A stretch of 64,000 nt of DNA from Diprion similis (taxonomy: Eukaryota; Arthropoda; Insecta; Hymenoptera; Diprionidae), in assembly GCF_021155765.1 (NCBI RefSeq), contig NC_060118.1, forward strand, positions 11,789,146-11,853,145, given 5' to 3'. How positions within the stretch are numbered: position 1 is the stretch's first letter; each line of letters opens with the position of its first letter. The notes under the pieces are model-generated. The model saw nothing but the letters and a program-made list of their open reading frames with translations. It was not told where the DNA came from and searched no databases. Both the position numbers and the translations under genes were made by a program. This document shows, piece after piece, positions 42,801-57,800 of this stretch.

Positions 42801-45800
42801 GGACCAGCGGCAGAGAAATGACGATGAAAATCTGCAGTTTTTCGGCTGTAACTTTACAGGTGTTGCTCGCAGCGCATTGGGACTGCGATCAATCGATTTC
42901 TCTCGCAAAATTACGTCGGAATAGTGTTTTAAAAAATTATTATTAGCACTTTTCAAAGTCGTCGAAATTTTCATCAAAAATGCAAAGGGGTTAGCCTTGG
43001 TTTTTTTTTGGCCTTAAAATTTTTGGTCTGGGAATCGATTAGGATGACACTTTTTACACCAATTGGACGCCCAGGAACTCAAAAAACACATGAAAAATAG
43101 CGTAGGACCAGCGGCAGAGAAATGACGATGAAAATCTGCAGTTTTTCGGCTGTAACTTTACAGGTGTTGCTCGCAGCGCATTGGGACTGCGATCAATCGA
43201 TTTCTCTCGCAAAATTACGTCGGAATGGTGTTCTAAAGAATTAATTGCAGCACTTTTCAAAGTCGTCGAAATTTTCATCAAAAATGCAAAGGGGTTAGCC
43301 TTGGTTTTTTTTTGGCCTAAAAATTTTTGGTCTGGGAATCGATGAGTATGACGCTTTTTACACTAATTGGACGCCCAGGAACTCAAAAAACACATGAAAA
43401 ATAGCGTAGGACCAGCGGCAGAGAAATGACGATGAAAATCTGCAGTTTTTCGGCTGTAACTTTACAGGTGTTGCTCGCAGCGCATTGGGACTGCGATCAA
43501 TCGATTTCTCTCGCAAAATTACGTCGGAATAGTGTTCTAAAGAATTAATTGCAGCACTTTTCAAAGTCGTCGAAATTTTCATCAAAAATGCAAAGGGGTT
43601 AGCCTTGGTTTTTTTTTGGCCTAAAAATTTTTGGTCTGGGAATCGATTAGTATGACGCTTTTTACACTAATTGGACGCCCAGGAACTCAAAAAACACATG
43701 AAAAATAGCGTAGGACCAGCGGCAGAGAAATGACGATGAAAATCTGCAGTTTTTCGGCTGTAACTTTACAGGTGTTGCTCGCAGCGCATTGGGACTGCGA
43801 TCAATCGATTTCTCTCGCAAAATTACGTCGGAATAGTGTTCTAAAGAATTAATTGCAGCACTTTTCAAAGTCGTCGAAATTTTCATCAAAAATGCAAAGG
43901 GGTTAGCCTTGGTTTTTTTTTGGCCTAAAAATTTTTGGTCTGGGAATCGATTAGTATGACGCTTTTTACACTAATTGGACGCCCAGGAACTCAAAAAACA
44001 CATGAAAAATAGCGTAGGACCAGCGGCAGAGAAATGACGATGAAAATCTGCAGTTTTTCGGCTGTAACTTTACAGGTGTTGCTCGCAGCGCATTGGGACT
44101 GCGATCAATCGATTTCTCTCGCAAAATTACGTCGGAATAGTGTGTTAAAAAATTATTATTAGCACTTTTCAAAGTCGTCGAAATTTTCATCAAAAATGCA
44201 AAGGGGTTAGCCTTGGTTTTTTTTTGGCCTAAAAATTTTTAGTCTGGGAATCGATTAGTATGACGCTTTTTACACTAATTGGACGCCCAGGAACTCAAAA
44301 AACACATGAAAAATAGCGTAGGACCAGCGGCAGAGAAATGACGATGAAAATCTGCAGTTTTTCGGCTGTAACTTTACAGGTGTTGCTCGCAGCGCATTGG
44401 GACTGCGATCAATCGATTTCTCTCGCAAAATTACGTCGGAATAGTGTTCTAAAGAATTAATTGCAGCACTTTTCAAAGTCGTCGAAATTTTCATCAAAAA
44501 TGCAAAGGGGTTAGCCTTGGTTTTTTTTTGGCCTAAAAATTTTTGGTCTGGGAATCGATTAGTATGACGCTTTTTACACTAATTGGACGCCCAGGAACTC
44601 AAAAAACACATGAAAAATAGCGTAGGACCAGCGGCAGAGAAATGACGATGAAAATCTGCAGTTTTTCGGCTGTAACTTTACAGGTGTTGCTCGCAGCGCA
44701 TTGGGACTGCGATCAATCGATTTCTCTCGCAAAATTACGTCGGAATAGTGTTTTAAAAAATTATTATTAGCACTTTTCAAAGTCGTCGAAATTTTCATCA
44801 AAAATGCAAAGGGGTTAGCCTTGGTTTTTTTTTGGCCTAAAAATTTTTGGTCTGGGAATCGATTCGTATGACGCTTTTTACACTAATTGGACGCCCAGGA
44901 ACTCAAAAAACACATGAAAAATAGCGTAGGACCAGCGGCAGAGAAATGACGATGAAAATCTGCAGTTTTTCGGCTGTAACTTTACAGGTGTTGCTCGCAG
45001 CGCATTGGGACTGCGATCAATCGATTTCTCTCGCAAAATTACGTCGGAATAGTGTTCTAAAGAATTAATTGCAGCACTTTTCAAAGTCGTCGAAATTTTC
45101 ATCAAAAATGCAAAGGGGTTAGCCTTGGTTTTTTTTTGGCCTAAAAATTTTTGGTCTGGGAATCGATTCGTATGACGCTTTTTACACTAATTGGACGCCC
45201 AGGAACTCAAAAAACACATGAAAAATAGCGTAGGACCAGCGGCAGAGAAATGACGATGAAAATCTGCAGTTTTTCGGCTGTAACTTTACAGGTGTTGCTC
45301 GCAGCGCATTGGGACTGCGATCAATCGATTTCTCTCGCAAAATTACGTCGGAATAGTGTTCTAAAGAATTAATTGCAGCACTTTTCAAAGTCGTCGAAAT
45401 TTTCATCAAAAATGCAAAGGGGTTAGCCTTGGTTTTTTTTTGGCCTAAAAATTTTTGGTCTGGGAATCGATCAGTATGACGCTTTTTACACTAATTGGAC
45501 GCCCAGGAACTCAAAAAACACATGAAAAATAGCGTAGGACCAGCGGCAGAGAAATGACGATGAAAATCTGCAGTTTTTCGGCTGTAACTTTACAGGTGTT
45601 GCTCGCAGCGCATTGGGACTGCGATCAATCGATTTCTCTCGCAAAATTACGTCGGAATAGTGTTTTAAAAAATTATTATTAGCACTTTTCAAAGTCGTCG
45701 AAATTTTCATCAAAAATGCAAAGGGGTTAGCCTTGGTTTTTTTTTGGCCTAAAAATTTTTGGTCTGGGAATCGATTCGTATGACGCTTTTTACACTAATT

Positions 45801-48800
45801 GGACGCCCAGGAACTCAAAAAACACATGAAAAATAGCGTAGGACCAGCGGCAGAGAAATGACGATGAAAATCTGCAGTTTTTCGGCTGTAACTTTACAGG
45901 TGTTGCTCGCAGCGCATTGGGACTGCGATCAATCGATTTCTCTCGCAAAATTACGTCGGAATAGTGTTCTAAAGAATTAATTGCAGCACTTTTCAAAGTC
46001 GTCGAAATTTTCATCAAAAATGCAAAGGGGTTAGCCTTGGTTTTTTTTTGGCCTAAAAATTTTTGGTCTGGGAATCGATTCGTATGACGCTTTTTACACT
46101 AATTGGACGCCCAGGAACTCAAAAAACACATGAAAAATAGCGTAGGACCAGCGGCAGAGAAATGACGATGAAAATCTGCAGTTTTTCGGCTGTAACTTTA
46201 CAGGTGTTGCTCGCAGCGCATTGGGACTGCGATCAATCGATTTCTCTCGCAAAATTACGTCGGAATAGTGTTCTAAAGAATTAATTGCAGCACTTTTCAA
46301 AGTCGTCGAAATTTTCATCAAAAATGCAAAGGGGTTAGCCTTGGTTTTTTTTTGGCCTAAAAATTTTTGGTCTGGGAATCGATCAGTATGACGCTTTTTA
46401 CACTAATTGGACGCCCAGGAACTCAAAAAACACATGAAAAATAGCGTAGGACCAGCGGCAGAGAAATGACGATGAAAATCTGCAGTTTTTCGGCTGTAAC
46501 TTTACAGGTGTTGCTCGCAGCGCATTGGGACTGCGATCAATCGATTTCTCTCGCAAAATTACGTCGGAATAGTGTTCTAAAGAATTAATTGCAGCACTTT
46601 TCAAAGTCGTCGAAATTTTCATCAAAAATGCAAAGGGGTTAGCCTTGGTTTTTTTTTGGCCTAAAAATTTTTGGTCTGGGAATCGATTAGTATGACGCTT
46701 TTTACACTAATTGGACGCCCAGGAACTCAAAAAACACATGAAAAATAGCGTAGGACCAGCGGCAGAGAAATGACGATGAAAATCTGCAGTTTTTCGGCTG
46801 TAACTTTACAGGTGTTGCTCGCAGCGCATTGGGACTGCGATCAATCGATTTCTCTCGCAAAATTACGTCGGAATAGTGTTTTAAAAAATTATTATTAGCA
46901 CTTTTCAAAGTCGTCGAAATTTTCATCAAAAATGCAAAGGGGTTAGCCTTGGTTTTTTTTTGGCCTAAAAATTTTTGGTCTGGGAATCGATTAGTATGAC
47001 GCTTTTTACACTAATTGGACGCCCAGGAACTCAAAAAACACATGAAAAATAGCGTAGGACCAGCGGCAGAGAAATGACGATGAAAATCTGCAGTTTTTCG
47101 GCTGTAACTTTACAGGTGTTGCTCGCAGCGCATTGGGACTGCGATCAATCGATTTCTCTCGCAAAATTACGTCGGAATAGTGTTTTAAAAAATTATTATT
47201 AGCACTTTTCAAAGTCGTCGAAATTTTCATCAAAAATGCAAAGGGGTTAGCCTTGGTTTTTTTTTGGCCTAAAAATTTTTGGTCTGGGAATCGATTAGTA
47301 TGACGCTTTTTACACTAATTGGACGCCCAGGAACTCAAAAAACACATGAAAAATAGCGTAGGACCAGCGGCAGAGAAATGACGATGAAAATCTGCAGTTT
47401 TTCGGCTGTAACTTCACAGGTGTTGCTCGCAGCGCATTGGGACTGCGATCAATCGATTTCTCTCGCAAAATTACGTCGGAATAGTGTTCTAAAGAATTAA
47501 TTGCAGCACTTTTCAAAGTCGTCGAAATTTTCATCAAAAATGCAAAGGGGTTAGCCTTGGTTTTTTTTTGGCCTAAAAATTTTTGGTCTGGGAATCGATT
47601 AGTATGACGCTTTTTACACTAATTGGACGCCCAGGAACTCAAAAAACACATGAAAAATAGCGTAGGACCAGCGGCAGAGAAATGACGATGAAAATCTGCA
47701 GTTTTTCGGCTGTAACTTTACAGGTGTTGCTCGCAGCGCATTGGGACTGCGATCAATCGATTTCTCTCGCAAAATTACGTCGGAATAGTGTTCTAAAGAA
47801 TTAATTGCAGCACTTTTCAAAGTCGTCGAAATTTTCATCAAAAATGCAAAGGGGTTAGCCTTGGTTTTTTTTTGGCCTAAAAATTTTTGGTCTGGGAATC
47901 GATCAGTATGACGCTTTTTACACTAATTGGACGCCCAGGAACTCAAAAAACACATGAAAAATAGCGTAGGACCAGCGGCAGAGAAATGACGATGAAAATC
48001 TGCAGTTTTTCGGCTGTAACTTTACAGGTGTTGCTCGCAGCGCATTGGGACTGCGATCAATCGATTTCTCTCGCAAAATTACGTCGGAATAGTGTTCTAA
48101 AGAATTAATTGCAGCACTTTTCAAAGTCGTCGAAATTTTCATCAAAAATGCAAAGGGGTTAGCCTTGGTTTTTTTTTGGCCTAAAAATTTTTGGTCTGGG
48201 AATCGATTAGTATGACGCTTTTTACACTAATTGGACGCCCAGGAACTCAAAAAACACATGAAAAATAGCGTAGGACCAGCGGCAGAGAAATGACGATGAA
48301 AATCTGCAGTTTTTCGGCTGTAACTTTACAGGTGTTGCTCGCAGCGCATTGGGACTGCGATCAATCGATTTCTCTCGCAAAATTACGTCGGAATAGTGTT
48401 TTAAAAAATTATTATTAGCACTTTTCAAAGTCGTCGAAATTTTCATCAAAAATGCAAAGGGGTTAGCCTTGGTTTTTTTTTGGCCTAAAAATTTTTGGTC
48501 TGGGAATCGATTAGTATGACGCTTTTTACACTAATTGGACGCCCAGGAACTCAAAAAACACATGAAAAATAGCGTAGGACCAGCGGCAGAGAAATGACGA
48601 TGAAAATCTGCAGTTTTTCGGCTGTAACTTTACAGGTGTTGCTCGCAGCGCATTGGGACTGCGATCAATCGATTTCTCTCGCAAAATTACGTCGGAATAG
48701 TGTTTTAAAAAATTATTATTAGCACTTTTCAAAGTCGTCGAAATTTTCATCAAAAATGCAAAGGGGTTAGCCTTGGTTTTTTTTTGGCCTAAAAATTTTT

Positions 48801-51800
48801 GGTCTGGGAATCGATTAGTATGACGCTTTTTACACTAATTGGACGCCCAGGAACTCAAAAAACACATGAAAAATAGCGTAGGACCAGCGGCAGAGAAATG
48901 ACGATGAAAATCTGCAGTTTTTCGGCTGTAACTTCACAGGTGTTGCTCGCAGCGCATTGGGACTGCGATCAATCGATTTCTCTCGCAAAATTACGTCGGA
49001 ATAGTGTTCTAAAGAATTAATTGCAGCACTTTTCAAAGTCGTCGAAATTTTCATCAAAAATGCAAAGGGGTTAGCCTTGGTTTTTTTTTGGCCTAAAAAT
49101 TTTTGGTCTGGGAATCGATTAGTATGACGCTTTTTACACTAATTGGACGCCCAGGAACTCAAAAAACACATGAAAAATAGCGTAGGACCAGCGGCAGAGA
49201 AATGACGATGAAAATCTGCAGTTTTTCGGCTGTAACTTTACAGGTGTTGCTCGCAGCGCATTGGGACTGCGATCAATCGATTTCTCTCGCAAAATTACGT
49301 CGGAATAGTGTTTTAAAAAATTATTATTAGCACTTTTCAAAGTCGTCGAAATTTTCATCAAAAATGCAAAGGGGTTAGCCTTGGTTTTTTTTTGGCCTAA
49401 AGATTTTTGGTCTGGGAATCGATTAGTATGACGCTTTTTACACTAATTGGACGCCCAGGAACTCAAAAAACACATAAAAAATAGCGTAGGACCAGCGGCA
49501 GAGAAATGACGATGAAAATCTGCAGTTTTTCGGCTGTAACTTCACAGGTGTTGCTCGCAGCGCATTGGGACTGCGATCAATCGATTTCTCTCGCAAAATT
49601 ACGTCGGAATAGTGTTCTAAAGAATTAATTGCAGCACTTTTCAAAGTCGTCGAAATTTTCATCAAAAATGCAAAGGGGTTAGCCTTGGTTTTTTTTTGGC
49701 CTAAAAATTTTTGGTCTGGGAATCGATCAGTATGACGCTTTTTACACTAATTGGACGCCCAGGAACTCAAAAAACACATGAAAAATAGCGTAGGACCAGC
49801 GGCAGAGAAATGACGATGAAAATCTGCAGTTTTTCGGCTGTAACTTTACAGGTGTTGCTCGCAGCGCATTGGGACTGCGATCAATCGATTTCTCTCGCAA
49901 AATTACGTCGGAATAGTGTTCTAAAGAATTAATTGCAGCACTTTTCAAAGTCGTCGAAATTTTCATCAAAAATGCAAAGGGGTTAGCCTTGGTTTTTTTT
50001 TGGCCTAAAAATTTTTGGTCTGGGAATCGATTAGTATGACGCTTTTTACACTAATTGGACGCCCAGGAACTCAAAAAACACATGAAAAATAGCGTAGGAC
50101 CAGCGGCAGAGAAATGACGATGAAAATCTGCAGTTTTTCGGCTGTAACTTTACAGGTGTTGCTCGCAGCGCATTGGGACTGCGATCAATCGATTTCTCTC
50201 GCAAAATTACGTCGGAATAGTGTTCTATAGAATTAATTGCAGCACTTTTCAAAGTCTTCGAAATTTTCATCAAAAATGCAAAGGGGTTAGCCTCGGTTTT
50301 TTTTTGGCCTAAAAATTTTTGGTCTGGGAATCGATTAGTATGACGCTTTTTACACTAATTGGACGCCCAGGAACTCAAAAAACACATGAAAAATAGCGTA
50401 GGACCAGCGGCAGAGAAATGACGATGAAAATCTGCAGTTTTTCGGCTGTAACTTTACAGGTGTTGCTCGCAGCGCATTGGGACTGCGATCAATCGATTTC
50501 TCTCGCAAAATTACGTCGGAATAGTGTTCTAAAGAATTAATTGCAGCACTTTTCAAAGTCGTCGAAATTTTCATCAAAAATGCAAAGGGGTTAGCCTTGG
50601 TTTTTTTTTGGCCTAAAAATTTTTGGTCTGGGAATCGATTAGTATGACGCTTTTTACACTAATTGGACGCCCAGGAACTCAAAAAACACATGAAAAATAG
50701 CGTAGGACCAGCGGCAGAGAAATGACGATGAAAATCTGCAGTTTTTCGGCTGTAACTTTACAGGTGTTGCTCGCAGCGCATTGGGACTGCGATCAATCGA
50801 TTTCTCTCGCAAAATTACGTCGGAATAGTGTTCTAAAGAATTAATTGCAGCACTTTTCAAAGTCGTCGAAATTTTCATCAAAAATGCAAAGGGGTTAGCC
50901 TTGGTTTTTTTTTGGCCTAAAAATTTTTGGTCTGGGAATCGATTAGTATGACGCTTTTTACACTAATTGGACGCCCAGGAACTCAAAAAACACATGAAAA
51001 ATAGCGTAGGACCAGCGGCAGAGAAATGACGATGAAAATCTGCAGTTTTTCGGCTGTAACTTTACAGGTGTTGCTCGCAGCGCATTGGGACTGCGATCAA
51101 TCGATTTCTCTCGCAAAATTACGTCGGAATAGTGTTCTAAAGAATTAATTGCAGCACTTTTCAAAGTCGTCGAAATTTTCATCAAAAATGCAAAGGGGTT
51201 AGCCTTGGTTTTTTTTTGGCCTAAAAATTTTTGGTCTGGGAATCGATTAGTATGACGCTTTTTACACTAATTGGACGCCCAGGAACTCAAAAAACACATG
51301 AAAAATAGCGTAGGACCAGCGGCAGAGAAATGACGATGAAAATCTGCAGTTTTTCGGCTGTAACTTTACAGGTGTTGCTCGCAGCGCATTGGGACTGCGA
51401 TCAATCGATTTCTCTCGCAAAATTACGTCGGAATAGTGTTCTAAAGAATTAATTGCAGCACTTTTCAAAGTCGTCGAAATTTTCATCAAAAATGCAAAGG
51501 GGTTAGCCTTGGTTTTTTTTTGGCCTAAAAATTTTTGGTCTGGGAATCGATTAGTATGACGCTTTTTACACTAATTGGACGCCCAGGAACTCAAAAAACA
51601 CATGAAAAATAGCGTAGGACCAGCGGCAGAGAAATGACGATGAAAATCTGCAGTTTTTCGGCTGTAACTTTACAGGTGTTGCTCGCAGCGCATTGGGACT
51701 GCGATCAATCGATTTCTCTCGCAAAATTACGTCGGAATAGTGTTTTAAAAAATTATTATTAGCACTTTTCAAAGTCGTCGAAATTTTCATCAAAAATGCA

Positions 51801-54800
51801 AAGGGGTTAGCCTTGGTTTTTTTTTGGCCTAAAAATTTTTGGTCTGGGAATCGATTAGTATGACGCTTTTTACACTAATTGGACGCCCAGGAACTCAAAA
51901 AACACATGAAAAATAGCGTAGGACCAGCGGCAGAGAAATGACGATGAAAATCTGCAGTTTTTCGGCTGTAACTTCACAGGTGTTGCTCGCAGCGCATTGG
52001 GACTGCGATCAATCGATTTCTCTCGCAAAATTACGTCGGAATAGTGTTCTAAAGAATTAATTGCAGCACTTTTCAAAGTCGTCGAAATTTTCATCAAAAA
52101 TGCAAAGGGGTTAGCCTTGGTTTTTTTTTGGCCTAAAAATTTTTGGTCTGGGAATCGATTAGTATGACGCTTTTTACACTAATTGGACGCCCAGGAACTC
52201 AAAAAACACATGAAAAATAGCGTAGGACCAGCGGCAGAGAAATGACGATGAAAATCTGCAGTTTTTCGGCTGTAACTTTACAGGTGTTGCTCGCAGCGCA
52301 TTGGGACTGCGATCAATCGATTTCTCTCGCAAAATTACGTCGGAATAGTGTTTTAAAAAATTATTATTAGCACTTTTCAAAGTCGTCGAAATTTTCATCA
52401 AAAATGCAAAGGGGTTAGCCTTGGTTTTTTTTTGGCCTAAAGATTTTTGGTCTGGGAATCGATTAGTATGACGCTTTTTACACTAATTGGACGCCCAGGA
52501 ACTCAAAAAACACATAAAAAAATAGCGTAGGACCAGCGGCAGAGAAATGACGATGAAAATCTGCAGTTTTTCGGCTGTAACTTTACAGGTGTTGCTCGCA
52601 GCGCATTGGGACTGCGATCAATCGATTTCTCTCGCAAAATTACGTCGGAATAGTGTTCTCAAGAATTAATTGCAGCACTTTTCAAAGTCGTCGAAATTTT
52701 CATCAAAAATGCAAAGGGGTTAGCCTTGGTTTTTTTTTGGCCTAAAAATTTTTGGTCTGGGAATCGATTAGTATGACGCTTTTTACACTAATTGGACGCC
52801 CAGGAACTCAAAAAACACATGAAAAATAGCGTAGGACCAGCGGCAGAGAAATGACGATGAAAATCTGCAGTTTTTCGGCTGTAACTTTACAGGTGTTGCT
52901 CGCAGCGCATTGGGACTGCGATCAATCGATTTCTCTCGCAAAATTACGTCGGAATAGTGTTTTAAAAAATTATTATTAGCACTTTTCAAAGTCGTCGAAA
53001 TTTTCATCAAAAATGCAAAGGGGTTAGCCTTGGTTTTTTTTTGGCCTAAAGATTTTTGGTCTGGGAATCGATTAGTATGACGCTTTTTACACTAATTGGA
53101 CGCCCAGGAACTCAAAAAACACATAAAAAATAGCGTAGGACCAGCGGCAGAGAAATGACGATGAAAATCTGCAGTTTTTCGGCTGTAACTTTACAGGTGT
53201 TGCTCGCAGCGCATTGGGACTGCGATCAATCGATTTCTCTCGCAAAATTACGTCGGAATAGTGTTCTAAAGAATTAATTGCAGCACTTTTCAAAGTCGTC
53301 GAAATTTTCATCAAAAATGCAAAGGGGTTAGCCTTGGTTTTTTTTTGGCCTAAAAATTTTTGGTCTGGGAATCGATCAGTATGACGCTTTTTACACTAAT
53401 TGGACGCCCAGGAACTCAAAAAACACATGAAAAATAGCGTAGGACCAGCGGCAGAGAAATGACGATGAAAATCTGCAGTTTTTCGGCTGTAACTTTACAG
53501 GTGTTGCTCGCAGCGCATTGGGACTGCGATCAATCGATTTCTCTCGCAAAATTACGTCGGAATAGTGTTCTAAAGAATTAATTGCAGCACTTTTCAAAGT
53601 CGTCGAAATTTTCATCAAAAATGCAAAGGGGTTAGCCTTGGTTTTTTTTTGGCCTAAAAATTTTTGGTCTGGGAATCGATTAGTATGACGCTTTTTACAC
53701 TAATTGGACGCCCAGGAACTCAAAAAACACATGAAAAATAGCGTAGGACCAGCGGCAGAGAAATGACGATGAAAATCTGCAGTTTTTCGGCTGTAACTTT
53801 ACAGGTGTTGCTCGCAGCGCATTGGGACTGCGATCAATCGATTTCTCTCGCAAAATTACGTCGGAATAGTGTTCTATAGAATTAATTGCAGCACTTTTCA
53901 AAGTCTTCGAAATTTTCATCAAAAATGCAAAGGGGTTAGCCTCGGTTTTTTTTTGGCCTAAAAATTTTTGGTCTGGGAATCGATTAGTATGACGCTTTTT
54001 ACACTAATTGGACGCCCAGGAACTCAAAAAACACATGAAAAATAGCGTAGGACCAGCGGCAGAGAAATGACGATGAAAATCTGCAGTTTTTCGGCTGTAA
54101 CTTTACAGGTGTTGCTCGCAGCGCATTGGGACTGCGATCAATCGATTTCTCTCGCAAAATTACGTCGGAATAGTGTTCTAAAGAATTAATTGCAGCACTT
54201 TTCAAAGTCGTCGAAATTTTCATCAAAAATGCAAAGGGGTTAGCCTTGGTTTTTTTTTGGCCTAAAAATTTTTGGTCTGGGAATCGATTAGTATGACGCT
54301 TTTTACACTAATTGGACGCCCAGGAACTCAAAAAACACATGAAAAATAGCGTAGGACCAGCGGCAGAGAAATGACGATGAAAATCTGCAGTTTTTCGGCT
54401 GTAACTTTACAGGTGTTGCTCGCAGCGCATTGGGACTGCGATCAATCGATTTCTCTCGCAAAATTACGTCGGAATAGTGTTCTAAAGAATTAATTGCAGC
54501 ACTTTTCAAAGTCGTCGAAATTTTCATCAAAAATGCAAAGGGGTTAGCCTTGGTTTTTTTTTGGCCTAAAAATTTTTGGTCTGGGAATCGATTAGTATGA
54601 CGCTTTTTACACTAATTGGACGCCCAGGAACTCAAAAAACACATGAAAAATAGCGTAGGACCAGCGGCAGAGAAATGACGATGAAAATCTGCAGTTTTTC
54701 GGCTGTAACTTTACAGGTGTTGCTCGCAGCGCATTGGGACTGCGATCAATCGATTTCTCTCGCAAAATTACGTCGGAATAGTGTTCTAAAGAATTAATTG

Positions 54801-57800
54801 CAGCACTTTTCAAAGTCGTCGAAATTTTCATCAAAAATGCAAAGGGGTTAGCCTTGGTTTTTTTTTGGCCTAAAAATTTTTGGTCTGGGAATCGATTAGT
54901 ATGACGCTTTTTACACTAATTGGACGCCCAGGAACTCAAAAAACACATGAAAAATAGCGTAGGACCAGCGGCAGAGAAATGACGATGAAAATCTGCAGTT
55001 TTTCGGCTGTAACTTTACAGGTGTTGCTCGCAGCGCATTGGGACTGCGATCAATCGATTTCTCTCGCAAAATTACGTCGGAATAGTGTTCTAAAGAATTA
55101 ATTGCAGCACTTTTCAAAGTCGTCGAAATTTTCATCAAAAATGCAAAGGGGTTAGCCTTGGTTTTTTTTTGGCCTAAAAATTTTTGGTCTGGGAATCGAT
55201 TAGTATGACGCTTTTTACACTAATTGGACGCCCAGGAACTCAAAAAACACATGAAAAATAGCGTAGGACCAGCGGCAGAGAAATGACGATGAAAATCTGC
55301 AGTTTTTCGGCTGTAACTTTACAGGTGTTGCTCGCAGCGCATTGGGACTGCGATCAATCGATTTCTCTCGCAAAATTACGTCGGAATAGTGTTTTAAAAA
55401 ATTATTATTAGCACTTTTCAAAGTCGTCGAAATTTTCATCAAAAATGCAAAGGGGTTAGCCTTGGTTTTTTTTTGGCCTAAAAATTTTTGGTCTGGGAAT
55501 CGATTAGTATGACGCTTTTTACACTAATTGGACGCCCAGGAACTCAAAAAACACATGAAAAATAGCGTAGGACCAGCGGCAGAGAAATGACGATGAAAAT
55601 CTGCAGTTTTTCGGCTGTAACTTCACAGGTGTTGCTCGCAGCGCATTGGGACTGCGATCAATCGATTTCTCTCGCAAAATTACGTCGGAATAGTGTTCTA
55701 AAGAATTAATTGCAGCACTTTTCAAAGTCGTCGAAATTTTCATCAAAAATGCAAAGGGGTTAGCCTTGGTTTTTTTTTGGCCTAAAAATTTTTGGTCTGG
55801 GAATCGATTAGTATGACGCTTTTTACACTAATTGGACGCCCAGGAACTCAAAAAACACATGAAAAATAGCGTAGGACCAGCGGCAGAGAAATGACGATGA
55901 AAATCTGCAGTTTTTCGGCTGTAACTTTACAGGTGTTGCTCGCAGCGCATTGGGACTGCGATCAATCGATTTCTCTCGCAAAATTACGTCGGAATAGTGT
56001 TTTAAAAAATTATTATTAGCACTTTTCAAAGTCGTCGAAATTTTCATCAAAAATGCAAAGGGGTTAGCCTTGGTTTTTTTTTGGCCTAAAGATTTTTGGT
56101 CTGGGAATCGATTAGTATGACGCTTTTTACACTAATTGGACGCCCAGGAACTCAAAAAACACATAAAAAAATAGCGTAGGACCAGCGGCAGAGAAATGAC
56201 GATGAAAATCTGCAGTTTTTCGGCTGTAACTTTACAGGTGTTGCTCGCAGCGCATTGGGACTGCGATCAATCGATTTCTCTCGCAAAATTACGTCGGAAT
56301 AGTGTTCTCAAGAATTAATTGCAGCACTTTTCAAAGTCGTCGAAATTTTCATCAAAAATGCAAAGGGGTTAGCCTTGGTTTTTTTTTGGCCTAAAAATTT
56401 TTGGTCTGGGAATCGATTAGTATGACGCTTTTTACACTAATTGGACGCCCAGGAACTCAAAAAACACATGAAAAATAGCGTAGGACCAGCGGCAGAGAAA
56501 TGACGATGAAAATCTGCAGTTTTTCGGCTGTAACTTTACAGGTGTTGCTCGCAGCGCATTGGGACTGCGATCAATCGATTTCTCTCGCAAAATTACGTCG
56601 GAATAGTGTTCTCAAGAATTAATTGCAGCACTTTTCAAAGTCGTCGAAATTTTCATCAAAAATGCAAAGGGGTTAGCCTTGGTTTTTTTTTGGCCTAAAA
56701 ATTTTTGGTCTGGGAATCGATTAGTATGACGCTTTTTACACTAATTGGACGCCCAGGAACTCAAAAAACACATGAAAAATAGCGTAGGACCAGCGGCAGA
56801 GAAATGACGATGGAAATCTGCAGTTTTTCGGCTGTAACTTTACAGGTGTTGCTCGCAGCGCATTGGGACTGCGATCAATCGATTTCTCTCGCAAAATTAC
56901 GTCGGAATAGTGTTCTAAAGAATTAATTGCAGCACTTTTCAAAGTCGTCGAAATTTTCATCAAAAATGCAAAGGGGTTAGCCTTGGTTTTTTTTTGGCCT
57001 AAAAATTTTTGGTCTGGGAATCGATTAGTATGACGCTTTTTACACTAATTGGACGCCCAGGAACTCAAAAAACACATGAAAAATAGCGTAGGACCAGCGG
57101 CAGAGAAATGACGATGAAAATCTGCAGTTTTTCGGCTGTAACTTTACAGGTGTTGCTCGCAGCGCATTGGGACTGCGATCAATCGATTTCTCTCGCAAAA
57201 TTACGTCGGAATAGTGTTCTAAAGAATTATTTGCAGCACTTTTCAAAGTCGTCGAAATTTTCATCAAAAATGCAAAGGGGTTAGCCTTGGTTTTTTTTTG
57301 GCCTAAAAATTTTTGGTCTGGGAATCGATTAGTATGACGCTTCTTACACTAATTGGACGCCCAGGAACTCAAAAAACACATGAAAAATAGCGTAGGACCA
57401 GCGGCAGAGAAATGACGATGAAAATCTGCAGTTTTTCGGCTGTAACTTTACAGGTGTTGCTCGCAGCGCATTGGGACTGCGATCAATCGATTTCTCTCGC
57501 AAAATTACGTCGGAATAGTGTTCCAAAAAATTATTATTAGCACTTTTCAAAGTCGTCGAAATTTTCATCAAAAATGCAAAGGGGTTAGCCTTAGTTTTTT
57601 TTTGGCCTCAAAAATTTTGGTCTGGGAATCGATTAGTATGACGCTTTTTACACTAATTGGACGCCCAGGAACTCAAAAAACACATGAAAAATAGCGTAGG
57701 ACCAGCGGCAGAGAAATGACGATGAAAATCTGCAGTTTTTCGGCTGTAACTTTACAGGTGTTGCTCGCAGCGCATTGGGACTGCGATCAATCGATTTCTC

